Origin: a virus
Virus record (IMG/VR): IMGVR_UViG_3300042402_007915
Span: 1 to 64,000 of that record
Direction: 5' to 3' (one strand)
Length of the DNA: 64,000 bases
Numbering within the stretch: position 1 is the stretch's first letter; the number at the start of each line of letters is the position of its first letter. Positions 47,476 through 57,183 of this stretch are shown here, piece by piece. The notes beneath the pieces were generated by a model. That model ran no database searches and was not told where the DNA came from. It was given only the letters and a program-made list of their open reading frames with translations. A program made the translations under genes and the position numbers.

Positions 47476-47503
47476 AGGGGGAGCGCAAGCTCCCCCTACT
47501 TAT
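47476..47503 (+). terminator. Terminator after the major capsid gene
   Basis: AGGGGGAGC and GCTCCCCCT enclose GCAA, followed by ACTTATTT. Confidence 0.85.
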
Positions 47504-47515
47504 TTGGAGATTCAT

Positions 47516-47707
47516 ATGGTTAGTTCTAAGTACGAAGACTTGTTAAGAGAGCTCCTTGGCCAAAAGACTAAGGTCCAGAGCGTTGCTGATCCGAGTAGAG
47601 AACTAGAAGTTGTAGATTTAGAGCTCGAGGTCTTTAATCAAGTCGAAGCAAGCGAGACCAAAGTCTTCAAGGCTAAATTCATTCGTCCGTCCGAAGAAGA
47701 GGAGTAA
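47516..47707 (+). CDS. Small acidic protein, 63 aa
   Basis: ATG start at 47516 with TTTGGAG six bases upstream; a TTG at 47504 in frame is unlikely. Acidic, helical, Leu/Glu-rich. Often a small head-tail gene sits here; role unknown. Confidence 0.68.
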   Translation: MVSSKYEDLLRELLGQKTKVQSVADPSRELEVVDLELEVFNQVEASETKVFKAKFIRPSEEEE

Positions 47708-47709
47708 CA

Positions 47710-48822
47710 ATGGCAAGTCCAGAATTGGTTCACAACTACCCTGCGAGTGGAGATACTGGATTCCCTGTGGGTGAAAAGATTCGCCTCTACTTCTCTAACT
47801 GTGTTGATCCTAAGACAGCTAAGGATTCGATTATCTTGGTTGGTAATGTAAGGGATAGGGCGCATGGGCCTGGCATGGCAAGTCTTGTTTCTCCCAAGGT
47901 AGGAGACGACAGGTTCTTTCTTAAGTCTCCAGGGTTCAGTGGAACTGTTCCTTTGAAGATGGAGTTTGGTCTTTACAGGACAGATGATAGTGACCGGGAG
48001 ATAGTAAGTGGCGCGCTTCCAGACAGAGATGCAGAAGTGGCAGGCCCTTACGCCTCGGCAGTTACTATTTGGCCCGAAGGCGGCTCTTTTGCTGCAGACA
48101 CTATTTACACCCTGTATGTCAATGGAGATCCGGAGAGTACAGGGATTGTTGGTGTGTCCTGTAAGACGGTCTATGATGTGGTCCCAGACCCTGCCAATGC
48201 CTCTACGACTGGAGTTGTGAAGGTAAGCGGTACATACACCGGAGACGGAGACGACACGGTTGTGGTGGTCATTACGACAGCAGGAGACCCTGGAGGTATG
48301 AAGTATAAATGGTGGTTCGACTCGGCGGGCGAACCCTCTGCCACTATGGGGAAAGTAAGCTCACGGCGCTATCGTTTGCTTGACGAAGGACTTCAGATCC
48401 GTTTTGACGGGTCTGAATTTGAAGTGGGCGATAGGTTTGAGGTACAGGTCTACTCTAGGGAAAGAATGGAGACCAGTTCAAACCTTACGTTCACGACTAA
48501 CGACGGTACTTGGTCAGAAGCCCCAGGAGTGTCTTCTATTCCGGCCTCGACAGTTCCGGCAGTTACTGACCTCATTGAAACCGAAGCCACCTATCTCACG
48601 GTCATTGAGATGGACCCGGAACACCAGTCCTACAACAACAAGAACAATCTTAGAAGGGTCTGGATTAAGTTCTCCGAGGAACTAGATGCGGATACTGTTA
48701 CTAAGGAAACGGTTGAGCTTTGGAAGCTTCCAGTAAGCGGTCACTACAACAAAACGTATCGCCCCGAGAGACTTGAGTTTGAGCTCGAAGTTGACGGTGA
48801 CGAAATCGTACTCAAGTTCTAG
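47710..48822 (+). CDS. Protein with Ig-like (SbsA/Big_5-type) domains
   Basis: 370 aa. The N-terminus LVHNYPASGDTGFPVGEKIR and the C-terminal KIRVWIKFSEELDADTVTKE show the pattern of SbsA-type Ig-like domains: P-x-G/D..., F-S, then a D-x-x-T turn. A beta-rich middle with VKYKWWFDSAGEP follows. Such domains decorate phage heads, necks or tails and may bind surfaces. Follows the small gene by two bases. Confidence 0.65.
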   Translation: MASPELVHNYPASGDTGFPVGEKIRLYFSNCVDPKTAKDSIILVGNVRDRAHGPGMASLVSPKVGDDRFFLKSPGFSGTVPLKMEFGLYRTDDSDREIVSGALPDRDAEVAGPYASAVTIWPEGGSFAADTIYTLYVNGDPESTGIVGVSCKTVYDVVPDPANASTTGVVKVSGTYTGDGDDTVVVVITTAGDPGGMKYKWWFDSAGEPSATMGKVSSRRYRLLDEGLQIRFDGSEFEVGDRFEVQVYSRERMETSSNLTFTTNDGTWSEAPGVSSIPASTVPAVTDLIETEATYLTVIEMDPEHQSYNNKNNLRRVWIKFSEELDADTVTKETVELWKLPVSGHYNKTYRPERLEFELEVDGDEIVLKF

Positions 48823-48830
48823 GAGGTACA

Positions 48831-49910
48831 ATGTTCTATAACAGACAAACAGGTGCTTCTCCTGGAGACACTATTACCCTGTATGCAATCTTTACTGATG
48901 ATGCAGGGGCACTTAAAGACCCAGACGCTTTGCCGGAAGTGTACTTGTATGATCCGGAAGCTGTGTACGAAGAGGTTGAAGAGGCGTTGCTTCTTGCTGA
49001 TTATTCCGGTGCTGCGGAAGGGCCTTTAGAGCCAGAACGTATTTCGACTGGGTATTACAAGTTAGAGTATGAAATTCCCTCTGGGGCAGCAGAGGGTACT
49101 TGGTTGGACGTTTGGGTGGGTGCTGTTGACGGGGTGTCGTTCTTTAATATCCTGTCCTATATCAGTAATGCAGGTCTTTCAGTTTCTCCTCAGAATATTG
49201 GTAACAACACTTTGGTGTTGATTAAGCTTCGCAAGGAAATTACTGCTAGTGAGACTGGTCATGTCCTTGAGGATGACACTAGTTTGTACTTCACAACAAT
49301 GTATTCGCCGCTTTACGCGTCACCCACGCTTGTCAGGCTTGAGCTTGGTCGTTGGGTTGAATCCTTCCCCGAGGACACACTTGCGTTGATGCTACACTGG
49401 TCTTCGCAAGAGTGCGACGCCATTTCCTCTCCGGGTGCAAATGGTCGTAATCTTGGTTTTGCCCGTACTAAGTTTTGTGTGTTTGACACGGCGCTTCGGT
49501 TGTTGACAATGCCTGGGGCTGGGTTGGTTGACGCCTTAGAGACAATTGGTCTGGGAAAGAAGATGTTGGGCGACCTTTCTATCACGAAGAACAACCTGAC
49601 CCCAGCAGAGGTGGACTCTGAGACGTTTGGCTGGCTTAAGAAACAGAGAGAAGAGTGGTGGCGTGTAGTAAACAGCGGCGGCACTATTGTCCCTGGGGAA
49701 GGCCTAGGTCCAGTAACAGCAAAACCTGGAGAACTAAGTCCAGACAGAATGAACATTGGAAGACTATGGGATTCACCCTTTGAAAGAGATTACGCACAAC
49801 CAACTGTAAATGGGAAAGGACCAAGCTACACTTCAGACGGGAGATTAAGAACTAGAGAGAGATTTAACTACAATGGAATGTTACTGCCCTTCCAGAGAAG
49901 GAGGAGGTAG
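48831..49910 (+). CDS. Possible neck or head-completion protein with beta domain
   Basis: 359 aa. N-terminal 120 residues are beta-rich and Ig-like (FYNRQTGASPGDTITLYAIF); the middle is helical; the C-terminal 60 residues are basic and aromatic (KGPSYTSDGRLRTRERFNY). Position between head and tail genes suggests a connector. Overlapping neighbours imply one operon. Confidence 0.55.
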   Translation: MFYNRQTGASPGDTITLYAIFTDDAGALKDPDALPEVYLYDPEAVYEEVEEALLLADYSGAAEGPLEPERISTGYYKLEYEIPSGAAEGTWLDVWVGAVDGVSFFNILSYISNAGLSVSPQNIGNNTLVLIKLRKEITASETGHVLEDDTSLYFTTMYSPLYASPTLVRLELGRWVESFPEDTLALMLHWSSQECDAISSPGANGRNLGFARTKFCVFDTALRLLTMPGAGLVDALETIGLGKKMLGDLSITKNNLTPAEVDSETFGWLKKQREEWWRVVNSGGTIVPGEGLGPVTAKPGELSPDRMNIGRLWDSPFERDYAQPTVNGKGPSYTSDGRLRTRERFNYNGMLLPFQRRRR

Positions 49911-49914
49911 TTCT

Positions 49915-50517
49915 ATGGCACCAAGACCCTCCCTTCATTCCTCTAGGACAACCCCAAGAGCAGCAACCGCAAGTCTGACTGGAGAGATCGATCTCCGAGA
50001 CGAGTTTGACAGGCTTGTACTTGGAAAGGGTGAAAAGATTAGGCACGGACACCCAATGCTGCTTCGTAAGATGAGACGTGAACCAAATGGAGAACCGACC
50101 TACTGTACCTGCTCAGTCAATGACTCAAACAGACAAGGAGACAAGGACTGCGTGTACTGTCTTGGAGAAGGGTATCTCTGGGACGAGAGCTGGACCATCG
50201 GCTATACACTCTACACGTCTTCAGAGGGCGGAAAGTCAGACACAATCGTGCGCATGCCTTCTGGAAACATTAAGGGCAATTACAAGTTGTTCTTTCTTCG
50301 GTATGACACCGGAATCCAGTACGGGGACAAAATTGTAGAGGTCAGGCTAGATGAGGAAGGAAAAATTCAGTTATCATCGAATACAAATAGTTATATCCGG
50401 AAAGAAATCCATAAGCCTCAAACGATTTCCGAGATGAGGTCTGATAACGGAAGACTTGAATACTACGCAATTTACTGCCGGGCAGAAGATGCCATTAGGA
50501 ATCCGACACCAACATGA
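49915..50517 (+). CDS. Neck-region protein with Cys-rich zinc site
   Basis: 200 aa. Start chosen at 49915 because GGAGGT precedes it; the frame is open to 49873. Residues about 65-85 contain C-x-C and C-x2-C-x-G (CTCS, then CVYCLG), a likely zinc site, amid basic residues. Position suggests head-to-tail joining. Overlaps the next start by four bases. Confidence 0.6.
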   Translation: MAPRPSLHSSRTTPRAATASLTGEIDLRDEFDRLVLGKGEKIRHGHPMLLRKMRREPNGEPTYCTCSVNDSNRQGDKDCVYCLGEGYLWDESWTIGYTLYTSSEGGKSDTIVRMPSGNIKGNYKLFFLRYDTGIQYGDKIVEVRLDEEGKIQLSSNTNSYIRKEIHKPQTISEMRSDNGRLEYYAIYCRAEDAIRNPTPT

Positions 50518-51272
50518 GTGAAACCGGTAAAGACCTTGAGAAAATTCTTGCTAGCCTTAAGGCTAGCTCTGGATCTATTGCTGCTGAGCTGACTGACGGG
50601 AATGGAATTGCAGACCCTATGAGCCAAGCAGTTCCTATCAGCTCTCCGTACCCATTTGACATGGGGGACTTCTCTCCTAACCAAAAACAGTACTCTCTTG
50701 AAGAGTTTGTTGAAACTGCAGAGCGTCTTATCCGTTTTGGGCAGGAACTTGAGTCTAATGACGCTTCCAAGTTTGTAAGCCTAATTGCTGAGTATCCGAA
50801 TGAAGACTTCTCTCGGTTTAACAGTGGCGAGGTCATTACCTGGAAAGTAATTAGGCGCGAACCTGCTATGCTTAACGCTAAGGCAAGTGGCCGTCCTGGA
50901 CGGACCTTTATGCATCAGCGAAACTTTAAGTCCCCCCTATTTCCGAATAAAATTGTTGAGTTAGAGACAAGATATTTGGACCATGTTATAGAGTTTACTT
51001 GCTACTCGAAAGAAGCCTCTAAAGCTAACAAGAGAGCGCTGTGGCTTGAAAGACTATTCGTAAACCACTCTTGGGCTTTTACGTTTAGTGGAGCAGACAG
51101 GTTCTTCTTCAAAGAAAGAGGTTCAGACAATTACAGAACAACTGGTGGGCAGCCCCTCTATGAGCGCTGCCTAAGATTTGATGTTAGATTGATCGAATTC
51201 AGGCTCAACATCCAGAGTGAGATCAAGACGATTATGATTCAGAACGGTATTTCTACCGACTACCTAGAATAA
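50514..51272 (+). CDS. Possible tail terminator or tail-completion protein
   Basis: 252 aa. Mixed alpha/beta with repeated LIRFGQELE and YLDHVIEFTCYSKEA strands; directly upstream of the sheath, the place of tail terminator genes in myoviruses. No specific motif, so the role is positional inference. Confidence 0.5.
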   Translation: MSETGKDLEKILASLKASSGSIAAELTDGNGIADPMSQAVPISSPYPFDMGDFSPNQKQYSLEEFVETAERLIRFGQELESNDASKFVSLIAEYPNEDFSRFNSGEVITWKVIRREPAMLNAKASGRPGRTFMHQRNFKSPLFPNKIVELETRYLDHVIEFTCYSKEASKANKRALWLERLFVNHSWAFTFSGADRFFFKERGSDNYRTTGGQPLYERCLRFDVRLIEFRLNIQSEIKTIMIQNGISTDYLE

Positions 51273-51283
51273 GGAGTTTTAAG

Positions 51284-53584
51284 ATGAGTTTTTCATCTCT
51301 AGGCGGTGTAACCGCTGCTTACGTTGACGGGAGCCTCGCTCCTGCCCGTTCACCTGCTCAGAACCGTGTCCTCGTTATTGGTGCTGCACCTTCTGGTCCT
51401 AGCGACGAGATCTACGGTGTTGGTTCGATTAACCAAGCAGAGCAGGTTTTCGGTGTTGAATCTGAAGTGATGAAGAGGGTTTGGGAGCTCTTTACCGAGG
51501 GCGCAGATAACATTGGTATCTTGCGTTGCGGTGGGCGTCCTGGAGTTGCAGTTATCGAAGACGGAGCTAGCACGATCACCATTACTCCGGTCCTCCGGGG
51601 AGATGAGGTTTGGGATCGTTATGCTCTGATTTTTGAGCCTCTTGACGGTCAGAACCGCCTTGTCATTTGGGACATTGAGGGCGAGACCTTCGTTTACGAC
51701 TCTGCTGGTATCTTGACCGTAGATGATTCTCTGTTCGAGGTTGAAGGCCTTGAGGAGATGGAGAGCCTGCTTGAGCTTGGTAGCGTTGCTCTTCCGACTT
51801 CAGTAGCTGCTGCTGCTGACCTCAGTGGTACTCCGTTCGTTGATGGTTCGACCACTTTTGCTGCCGATGCTGGTACTGATGGTGTCGACGTCTCTCTCGT
51901 AGAGAAGTACGCCAGCCTTTCTAGCGGTTATCACGAGCTGTCCTACAAGGATGCTTCTGCGCTGATTCCTGTTGGCGTTGACTTTGATGCTGCAAACATC
52001 GTTGACGAGAGCCTGAGCTATGGCTTGTACTGGAAGGGCCTCCCCGTCCAGGGCGAAGCTAACGACAAGCTTGGCTATCTCTGGCAGTACGTCTACCGTG
52101 GCGGCGTTTACACTTACTTCACGGACAGCGATCAGTACTTTACTGACGTTCCTGACCTTGAGTTTGCTACTCGCGCCCACGAAGGCGTAACGATTTCAGC
52201 CCTTAAGGCTGGTGTTGGTGGTAATGCTTGCCGCTTTGTGATTACCGCAGGTACTCTTGGCACAACCATCACCGAGACCGACTTTGGTCTGGATATCGCA
52301 GTTACTGCTGTTACTTCTACCAGCACCTACAACGCTATCATCAGCAGCATCAATACTGCTCTTGCTGCGTTCACGCTTGCTAACGGAGTCGTAGCTTCTT
52401 CTCTTCTCGAGGCAAGTCTCACCTCTGGCTCGACCGGAACTGATACCCTGAGCGCTCTGCGTAGCATTGTGAACCTCACTGGCGGTGTTGGTGGGCATGT
52501 ACTCACCCACGAAGACCTCACCGGTGTAGCGGCTCCTGGAGCGGTAGAGGACAAGTTTGAGGACGGCTCAGACGCTCAGCTTCGTGAGTGCAACTTCGGT
52601 CATCAGCTTGCTACCGCTTGCCACCTTGCTTCTTCGTACTGGCAAGATTGCTTGGGTGCAATCTCCTTCTCGAAGCCAAGCGCTTTTGGTCGGCGTGTCA
52701 TCTCTGGTCACCTTGGAAACTCTCCTACCTATACCACGAATGGAAGAGAGCTTTACATCGACACCGCTTCTCAGAATGGTAGCGGAGTCCTTGGTAACAA
52801 GCTGCTTGCAGGTCTGTCGGCTTCGGGTAATGGATACCGTGCTCACTTGGTCACCGATGGCGGAACCAATGACTCTATCGCTTACGGTGGATTGATCCTC
52901 ACCAAGGGCCTTTCACTCCCGAACGAAGGTAAGTTCTCTTACGGTATCGATGACGGCGATGAGGCCCTCGACAGCAATAAGCGCCCAGTTGATATTGGCC
53001 GCCACATCTTCGTGAACGCAAGCTGGGGTAACTGCGTGTCTGGTTGGAACTCTGGTGCAAGATACAAGGCTCCGGCCCACGCTATCTTCATGGGAGCCCT
53101 GCTCAGGACGGCTGCCAACGTAGAGCTGATTGGTGAGAACGGTCTGCTTCGTACCCCCTTCGCACAGATGGATATTCACCCGACGACTCAGGACGAGCTT
53201 GCGGCTGGTCGTATCGTGTTCGTGAAGCCCATCGACGGTGGTACCGCGCCCACCTTTGGTGCCTGCAAGACTGCTGCTCTTCCAAGCTCGGACTACAGCA
53301 GAATGTCTACGATTCGTATCGTGAACCAGCACCTTGCTGATATTCGTCGGATTGCTCGCCCGTTCCTTGGAAGGCCGTTCACCAACGCCGAGCTTCTTTC
53401 TCTCCAGGCCAGCATCTCACAGTACTGCCGCGAGCAGCAGAACCGCGGGATGAACAACGGAGCAGCTGCTGTAATCAGTTACAGCAATGTTGACCGCACC
53501 GTTGGGACTCTCCGGGTTGGCCTCCGTATCCGTCCCACCTTCTCGATGGAAACCATTACGGTTTCTGTCAGCATCTCAGAGTAA
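51284..53584 (+). CDS. Tail sheath protein
   Basis: 766 aa, larger than many sheaths. Opens MSFSSLGGVTAAYVDGSL and RVLVIGAAPSGPSDEIYGVG, a common sheath beginning; the C-terminal 100 residues match the inner core of sheath proteins (IRIVNQHLADIRRIARPFLG, then LQASISQYCREQQN, then VGTLRVGLRIRPTFSMETITV). The middle inserts (about residues 120-420) are probably surface domains. Six copies per ring contract to drive the tube. AAGGAG precedes the ATG. Confidence 0.9.
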   Translation: MSFSSLGGVTAAYVDGSLAPARSPAQNRVLVIGAAPSGPSDEIYGVGSINQAEQVFGVESEVMKRVWELFTEGADNIGILRCGGRPGVAVIEDGASTITITPVLRGDEVWDRYALIFEPLDGQNRLVIWDIEGETFVYDSAGILTVDDSLFEVEGLEEMESLLELGSVALPTSVAAAADLSGTPFVDGSTTFAADAGTDGVDVSLVEKYASLSSGYHELSYKDASALIPVGVDFDAANIVDESLSYGLYWKGLPVQGEANDKLGYLWQYVYRGGVYTYFTDSDQYFTDVPDLEFATRAHEGVTISALKAGVGGNACRFVITAGTLGTTITETDFGLDIAVTAVTSTSTYNAIISSINTALAAFTLANGVVASSLLEASLTSGSTGTDTLSALRSIVNLTGGVGGHVLTHEDLTGVAAPGAVEDKFEDGSDAQLRECNFGHQLATACHLASSYWQDCLGAISFSKPSAFGRRVISGHLGNSPTYTTNGRELYIDTASQNGSGVLGNKLLAGLSASGNGYRAHLVTDGGTNDSIAYGGLILTKGLSLPNEGKFSYGIDDGDEALDSNKRPVDIGRHIFVNASWGNCVSGWNSGARYKAPAHAIFMGALLRTAANVELIGENGLLRTPFAQMDIHPTTQDELAAGRIVFVKPIDGGTAPTFGACKTAALPSSDYSRMSTIRIVNQHLADIRRIARPFLGRPFTNAELLSLQASISQYCREQQNRGMNNGAAAVISYSNVDRTVGTLRVGLRIRPTFSMETITVSVSISE

Positions 53585-53596
53585 AAGGAGTAACTC

Positions 53597-54277
53597 ATGG
53601 CTACAAGTGCTCTTGAGCTTTCTAGAACCTACACATCCTATAGCGGCACTGATATCAAGGCCGTTATCAACGGACAGCCTCTGGCGACGCTTCAGGGCAT
53701 TTCTTACGCCGTGCAGCGCGAGAAGGCTCCGGTATACGTCATGGGCAGCAAAGACCCCCTTTCTTTCTCTCGTGGTAAGCGTGGCATCGCAGGCACCATC
53801 ATCGCGATGATGTTTGACGAGCACGCTCTCTACAAGGAGGCTGCGTTCAGGGATACGCAGGTCATCCTCGGGAAGGAAGAGATCTACGCCAACCCATCCA
53901 GCCTGAACTCGCTGACGACTGGCCCTTCCGGAGACCTTCTGGACCTGGGTTCTGTCGATCCGAGTTACGCCGGCCTAAACCCATCAGACCTGTCTGCCTC
54001 GTATCAGCCCTACAACCCATTCTACATGGACCAGCTGCCTCCGTTTGACATCGTTCTCGTTGCACAGAACGAGTACGGCAATGCTGCTACCATGAGAATC
54101 TATGGTGCTGAGATTCTGAACGAGGGCTCAGGCTTCTCAATCGACGACACCACCATCGAAAGCCAGATGACTTACGTTTGTAGGACCATCCTGCCTTGGC
54201 AGAAGCTTGGTAACTTCACCGTAAGCGGTTCTGGATTCAGCGGCGGCTTCACGACTTCGCCGGTTGGTCCTACCTAG
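53597..54277 (+). CDS. Tail tube protein, copy 1
   Basis: 226 aa directly after the sheath, the classic tube position. Contains LQGISYAVQREKAPVY, GRKGIAGTI-like glycine turn (KRGIAGTIIAMMF) and GAEILNEGSGFSIDD strands, which recur in the two following genes. Expected to polymerise into the inner tube through which DNA passes. Confidence 0.8.
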   Translation: MATSALELSRTYTSYSGTDIKAVINGQPLATLQGISYAVQREKAPVYVMGSKDPLSFSRGKRGIAGTIIAMMFDEHALYKEAAFRDTQVILGKEEIYANPSSLNSLTTGPSGDLLDLGSVDPSYAGLNPSDLSASYQPYNPFYMDQLPPFDIVLVAQNEYGNAATMRIYGAEILNEGSGFSIDDTTIESQMTYVCRTILPWQKLGNFTVSGSGFSGGFTTSPVGPT

Positions 54278-54303
54278 GCTGACAAAACAGTAACTAAATG
54301 ATA

Positions 54304-54336
54304 TACAGGGTGAGGCAACTCACCCTGTATTCTTTT
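54304..54336 (+). terminator. Terminator after tube copy 1
   Basis: TACAGGGTGAG and CTCACCCTGTA around GCAA, followed by TTCTTTT. Separates highly expressed sheath/tube genes from those downstream. Confidence 0.85.
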
Positions 54337-54348
54337 GTAGGAGAGAAA

Positions 54349-55071
54349 ATGCAGTATCGTTACTCGTATTCAGGTGCCGACTGTAAGGTTTATATCTGCC
54401 CGCACGGAGAGTACAGCAAGTTCATTGAACTAGAAAGTTTCAATACAATTTCGTACTCGATCCATGAGGCAAAGGGGCAGGCCAGAGCTTTAGGCTATAG
54501 AGGGGTAAAGGGCTTCTCTAGGGGCATTAGAACCATCGCCGGCTCTTTCATCCTCACGGTCATTGAAGACAACCCGTTCCGTCCGTTCTTAAAGCTCTTG
54601 CAAGAACCAGGAGAAAGCATCCCCGCTGTTGACAAGAGACAGTACGGCTACTCTGCTGATATGGGGCTGACAGGTACTGGGGCCTTTAATGATGATCTCG
54701 ACTTTAGCAACGCACTCCCAACCATCATGTACCCGTTCGATCTGCTATTGATCTATGCAACAGAGCGACCGTTTGAAGCAAGAACCGACACTATTTGGCG
54801 CGAAGATGAAACCTGGAGGCGAAAGACAGAAGATCGAGGGCTCGAGGCAGCATACGCTTCAAGCCTTATTGAGGCTATTGAGATTGTAGATAACGGTGTA
54901 GTTACTTCGATTAATGACTCGGTGACTGAAATGACGTGTTCATTTATGGCAAGAAACGTAATGCCAATGACGCTTGTCCTGCCAAGAAAAACAATCTTTT
55001 TGAACGACGATGAAAGGCCTCCTGTCCCTTTTCCAGCAGATTTGGGTAGCAGCACAGAGGAGTCTGACTAA
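54349..55071 (+). CDS. Tube-like protein, copy 2
   Basis: 240 aa from MQYRYSYSG, with GGAGAG upstream; the longer frame to 54298 passes through a terminator. Shares the FNTISYSIHEAKGQARALGY and FSRGIRTIAGSFILTV blocks with copies 1 and 3, so it is a diverged relative. It may form the tube end, a baseplate hub layer, or a second tube type. Confidence 0.68.
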   Translation: MQYRYSYSGADCKVYICPHGEYSKFIELESFNTISYSIHEAKGQARALGYRGVKGFSRGIRTIAGSFILTVIEDNPFRPFLKLLQEPGESIPAVDKRQYGYSADMGLTGTGAFNDDLDFSNALPTIMYPFDLLLIYATERPFEARTDTIWREDETWRRKTEDRGLEAAYASSLIEAIEIVDNGVVTSINDSVTEMTCSFMARNVMPMTLVLPRKTIFLNDDERPPVPFPADLGSSTEESD

Positions 55072-55670
55072 TGGAAAGACCACTTGGACAAAGATTCATT
55101 CCAGGTACTGCAGCGTACCCGTACGAGTATTTTTGCGGTGCCAATACTGTTCTTTACTTTAACGGTACCCCCGCCCTAGAGATTGCAGGGCTAAGCTTCA
55201 CCATCGTGGAAGGTAAGCGGCCACTCTATGGTTACTCCTCGAGGTTCTTTGATGGAGTCGCAAGAGGTAACGTAATCGTAGAAGGCTCACTACTTGTCAA
55301 TATGGTAGACAGTGCATATCTAGTAGGTCTCCTGGATGGAGTAGTACCAACGACTCCTCAGGGTAGAAGTGCCCTCGCAACGGGATTATCTCCAGATCTA
55401 AGCTGGGACGATTTGGAAGATACCCCAACAGTCGGAGTAAGAGACCTTGTGAGTTATAGAGGCAACCCCCATGATAGGGGTGTAGGTTTTTACATCAAAG
55501 TAGTTATGGGCGCGCAAGATGGAAGTGGCAATAGACTCCTTGGTAATTCAAGTGCTGGCTTTTCTCTAACTGGTCTTACCTTCACTGGACGTGGGAGTAG
55601 TATTCAGGTAGATGAGCAAGTCATAGTTGAACAGCACATGTTTTTGGCACGCAACTTTGTGCCAAACTAA
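55071..55670 (+). CDS. Tube-like protein, copy 3
   Basis: 199 aa. Overlaps copy 2 by one base (TAATG). Shows the same motif order: LEIAGLSFTIVEGKRPLYGY, FDGVARGNVIVEGS, then LLGNSSAGFSLTGLTFTG and a final VIVEQHMFLARNF strand. Lower length and missing N-terminal extension suggest a baseplate or tube-cap role. Confidence 0.66.
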   Translation: MERPLGQRFIPGTAAYPYEYFCGANTVLYFNGTPALEIAGLSFTIVEGKRPLYGYSSRFFDGVARGNVIVEGSLLVNMVDSAYLVGLLDGVVPTTPQGRSALATGLSPDLSWDDLEDTPTVGVRDLVSYRGNPHDRGVGFYIKVVMGAQDGSGNRLLGNSSAGFSLTGLTFTGRGSSIQVDEQVIVEQHMFLARNFVPN

Positions 55671-55680
55671 AGGATAAGTA

Positions 55681-56502
55681 ATGGCAAAGCTCTCTCCAGC
55701 GCAGATTGAACAGCTCAAGAAGCAGTCTGTAGACATGAATGCACTACTAACTGATGACGACTTCTTCGAGACCATTAACAAAGATATTTCGCAGACAGTG
55801 GCTGAACAGTGTGACCCAGAGGAAGTAAAGAAGGCTCACGAAGCGTTTGGCCTTCCTCTCCAGGCTCCAGTACCTCGGCCTACCCCACAGAAGACCATTC
55901 CCAGGAAGGAACAGACAATGAACAAGCGCCCAGTATCGGTTTCACCCGCCCCAGTTAGTCCCATCTCAAGCGAAGAGGAGAATCTTGAAGCAGAACTTGA
56001 GCGTCTCAAGGCTGCTCGTGTTGCCAAGGAGAGGGCCCTCGCAGAAGCACGGCAGAAGGAAGAGGAGGCCCGGCAGCCCGCAGCTGCCGAGGCGGAGGAG
56101 CCTCAGGAAGAGTTCCGGGACACAGTCCTCGGGCTGTTGACCAAGATCCCAGGTGCCCCAAACCCCAATCAGGTTGAAGCCCTGAAGAAGCAGTTCCAAG
56201 CGGTTTACGCCATTGCTTTCTCTGAGACCGAAGTGTTCCTGTTTACCTTCCTCCGTCGTTCGCAGTGGAATAAGATCCAGGAGATTATGCAGGAGAAGAG
56301 TCAGGCTATGACTCCTCAGCAGGCCGAGCGTGATCTTAGGGAGAAGGTAGTTCAGAACTGTATTGTTTGGCCAAACGTAAAGAGTGCCGAGTTTACGGCA
56401 TCGACTCCGGCCGGCATGATTGACACTCTGTTTGAGACAATCATGATCCACTCGTACTTCCTCACGACTCCTCAGGCAATGCAGCTGACCACCAAGCTCT
56501 AA
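55681..56502 (+). CDS. Possible tail assembly chaperone A
   Basis: 273 aa. N-terminal 130 residues are charged, Pro-rich and coiled-coil-like; the C-terminal 140 look folded (FRDTVLGLLTKIPGAP, then VFLFTFLRRSQWNKIQEI). The position just before the tape-measure candidate and the length fit a tail assembly chaperone. There is no overlap with the following gene, so the usual programmed frameshift fusion is not evident. Confidence 0.55.
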   Translation: MAKLSPAQIEQLKKQSVDMNALLTDDDFFETINKDISQTVAEQCDPEEVKKAHEAFGLPLQAPVPRPTPQKTIPRKEQTMNKRPVSVSPAPVSPISSEEENLEAELERLKAARVAKERALAEARQKEEEARQPAAAEAEEPQEEFRDTVLGLLTKIPGAPNPNQVEALKKQFQAVYAIAFSETEVFLFTFLRRSQWNKIQEIMQEKSQAMTPQQAERDLREKVVQNCIVWPNVKSAEFTASTPAGMIDTLFETIMIHSYFLTTPQAMQLTTKL

Positions 56503-56511
56503 GGAAATACC

Positions 56512-57183
56512 ATGCTCGACATCAAGAAGATTGTCGAGAGTGAGGGACTGTATAGAACGAGCCTCCCTTTCGGAGGCTCGTTTACTTGGCGCCTCTTAAC
56601 TCTCAAAGAATACAACGCCTTCGCTTCCCTCAAGGACTCCGGTACCATTAACGACTATGAGTTCTACACAAAGGTGTTTGAGTACTGTTTTGTGGGGAAT
56701 CCTTTACTCATTGATGGAAGCATGCCAATGGGTATTATCTTCGGGATTGGACGGCTAATCATTGACCTGTCAGGACACAAAGACGCAGAGCAAGAGAAGG
56801 CTGAACTTGAGATTGCTCGCCAAAACTATCCCAGGAATACTCTGCTTGAGTACATGAAAAGAGTAATACTTAGAACGTTTTCAACGTATACTCCAGAAAT
56901 TATTGAGAATTGGACAAGGGAAAAAATCCTAGAAAGATTTGTCTTGGCAGAGTCTGTCTTGGCTGATGCTACGGGATACACCCCAATCTCAATGGACAAC
57001 ATTCTGTCTCCGCAAGAGGCGAAGAAGAAGGCAAAGAAGAAGGAGAAGATTGACTTCGAGAAGGAAAACAGAGCACTCGAAAAGTCTCTTGGTAAGAACG
57101 GACAGCACTTTGTTGAGAACACTCCAACTGATCCAGAGTATGAAAAGCGTCTTCGGATAGCGAAGGCGATGGGAGGTAGGTAG
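56512..57183 (+). CDS. Possible tail assembly chaperone B
   Basis: 223 aa. N-terminal domain with F-G-G-S-F-x-W-R and LTLKEYNAFASL, similar in type to chaperone B parts; C-terminal 60 residues are Lys/Glu-rich. Starts nine bases after the previous stop. It ends overlapping the GTG start of the long next gene. Confidence 0.52.
   Translation: MLDIKKIVESEGLYRTSLPFGGSFTWRLLTLKEYNAFASLKDSGTINDYEFYTKVFEYCFVGNPLLIDGSMPMGIIFGIGRLIIDLSGHKDAEQEKAELEIARQNYPRNTLLEYMKRVILRTFSTYTPEIIENWTREKILERFVLAESVLADATGYTPISMDNILSPQEAKKKAKKKEKIDFEKENRALEKSLGKNGQHFVENTPTDPEYEKRLRIAKAMGGR

Noticed and set aside
47504-47515. TTG start for the small gene after the capsid
   Set aside because: The TTG lies inside the ribosome binding site of the ATG at 47516.
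56490-56520. Programmed frameshift joining the two chaperone candidates
   Set aside because: The genes do not overlap, there is a nine-base gap, and no slippery heptamer was seen at the end of the first.
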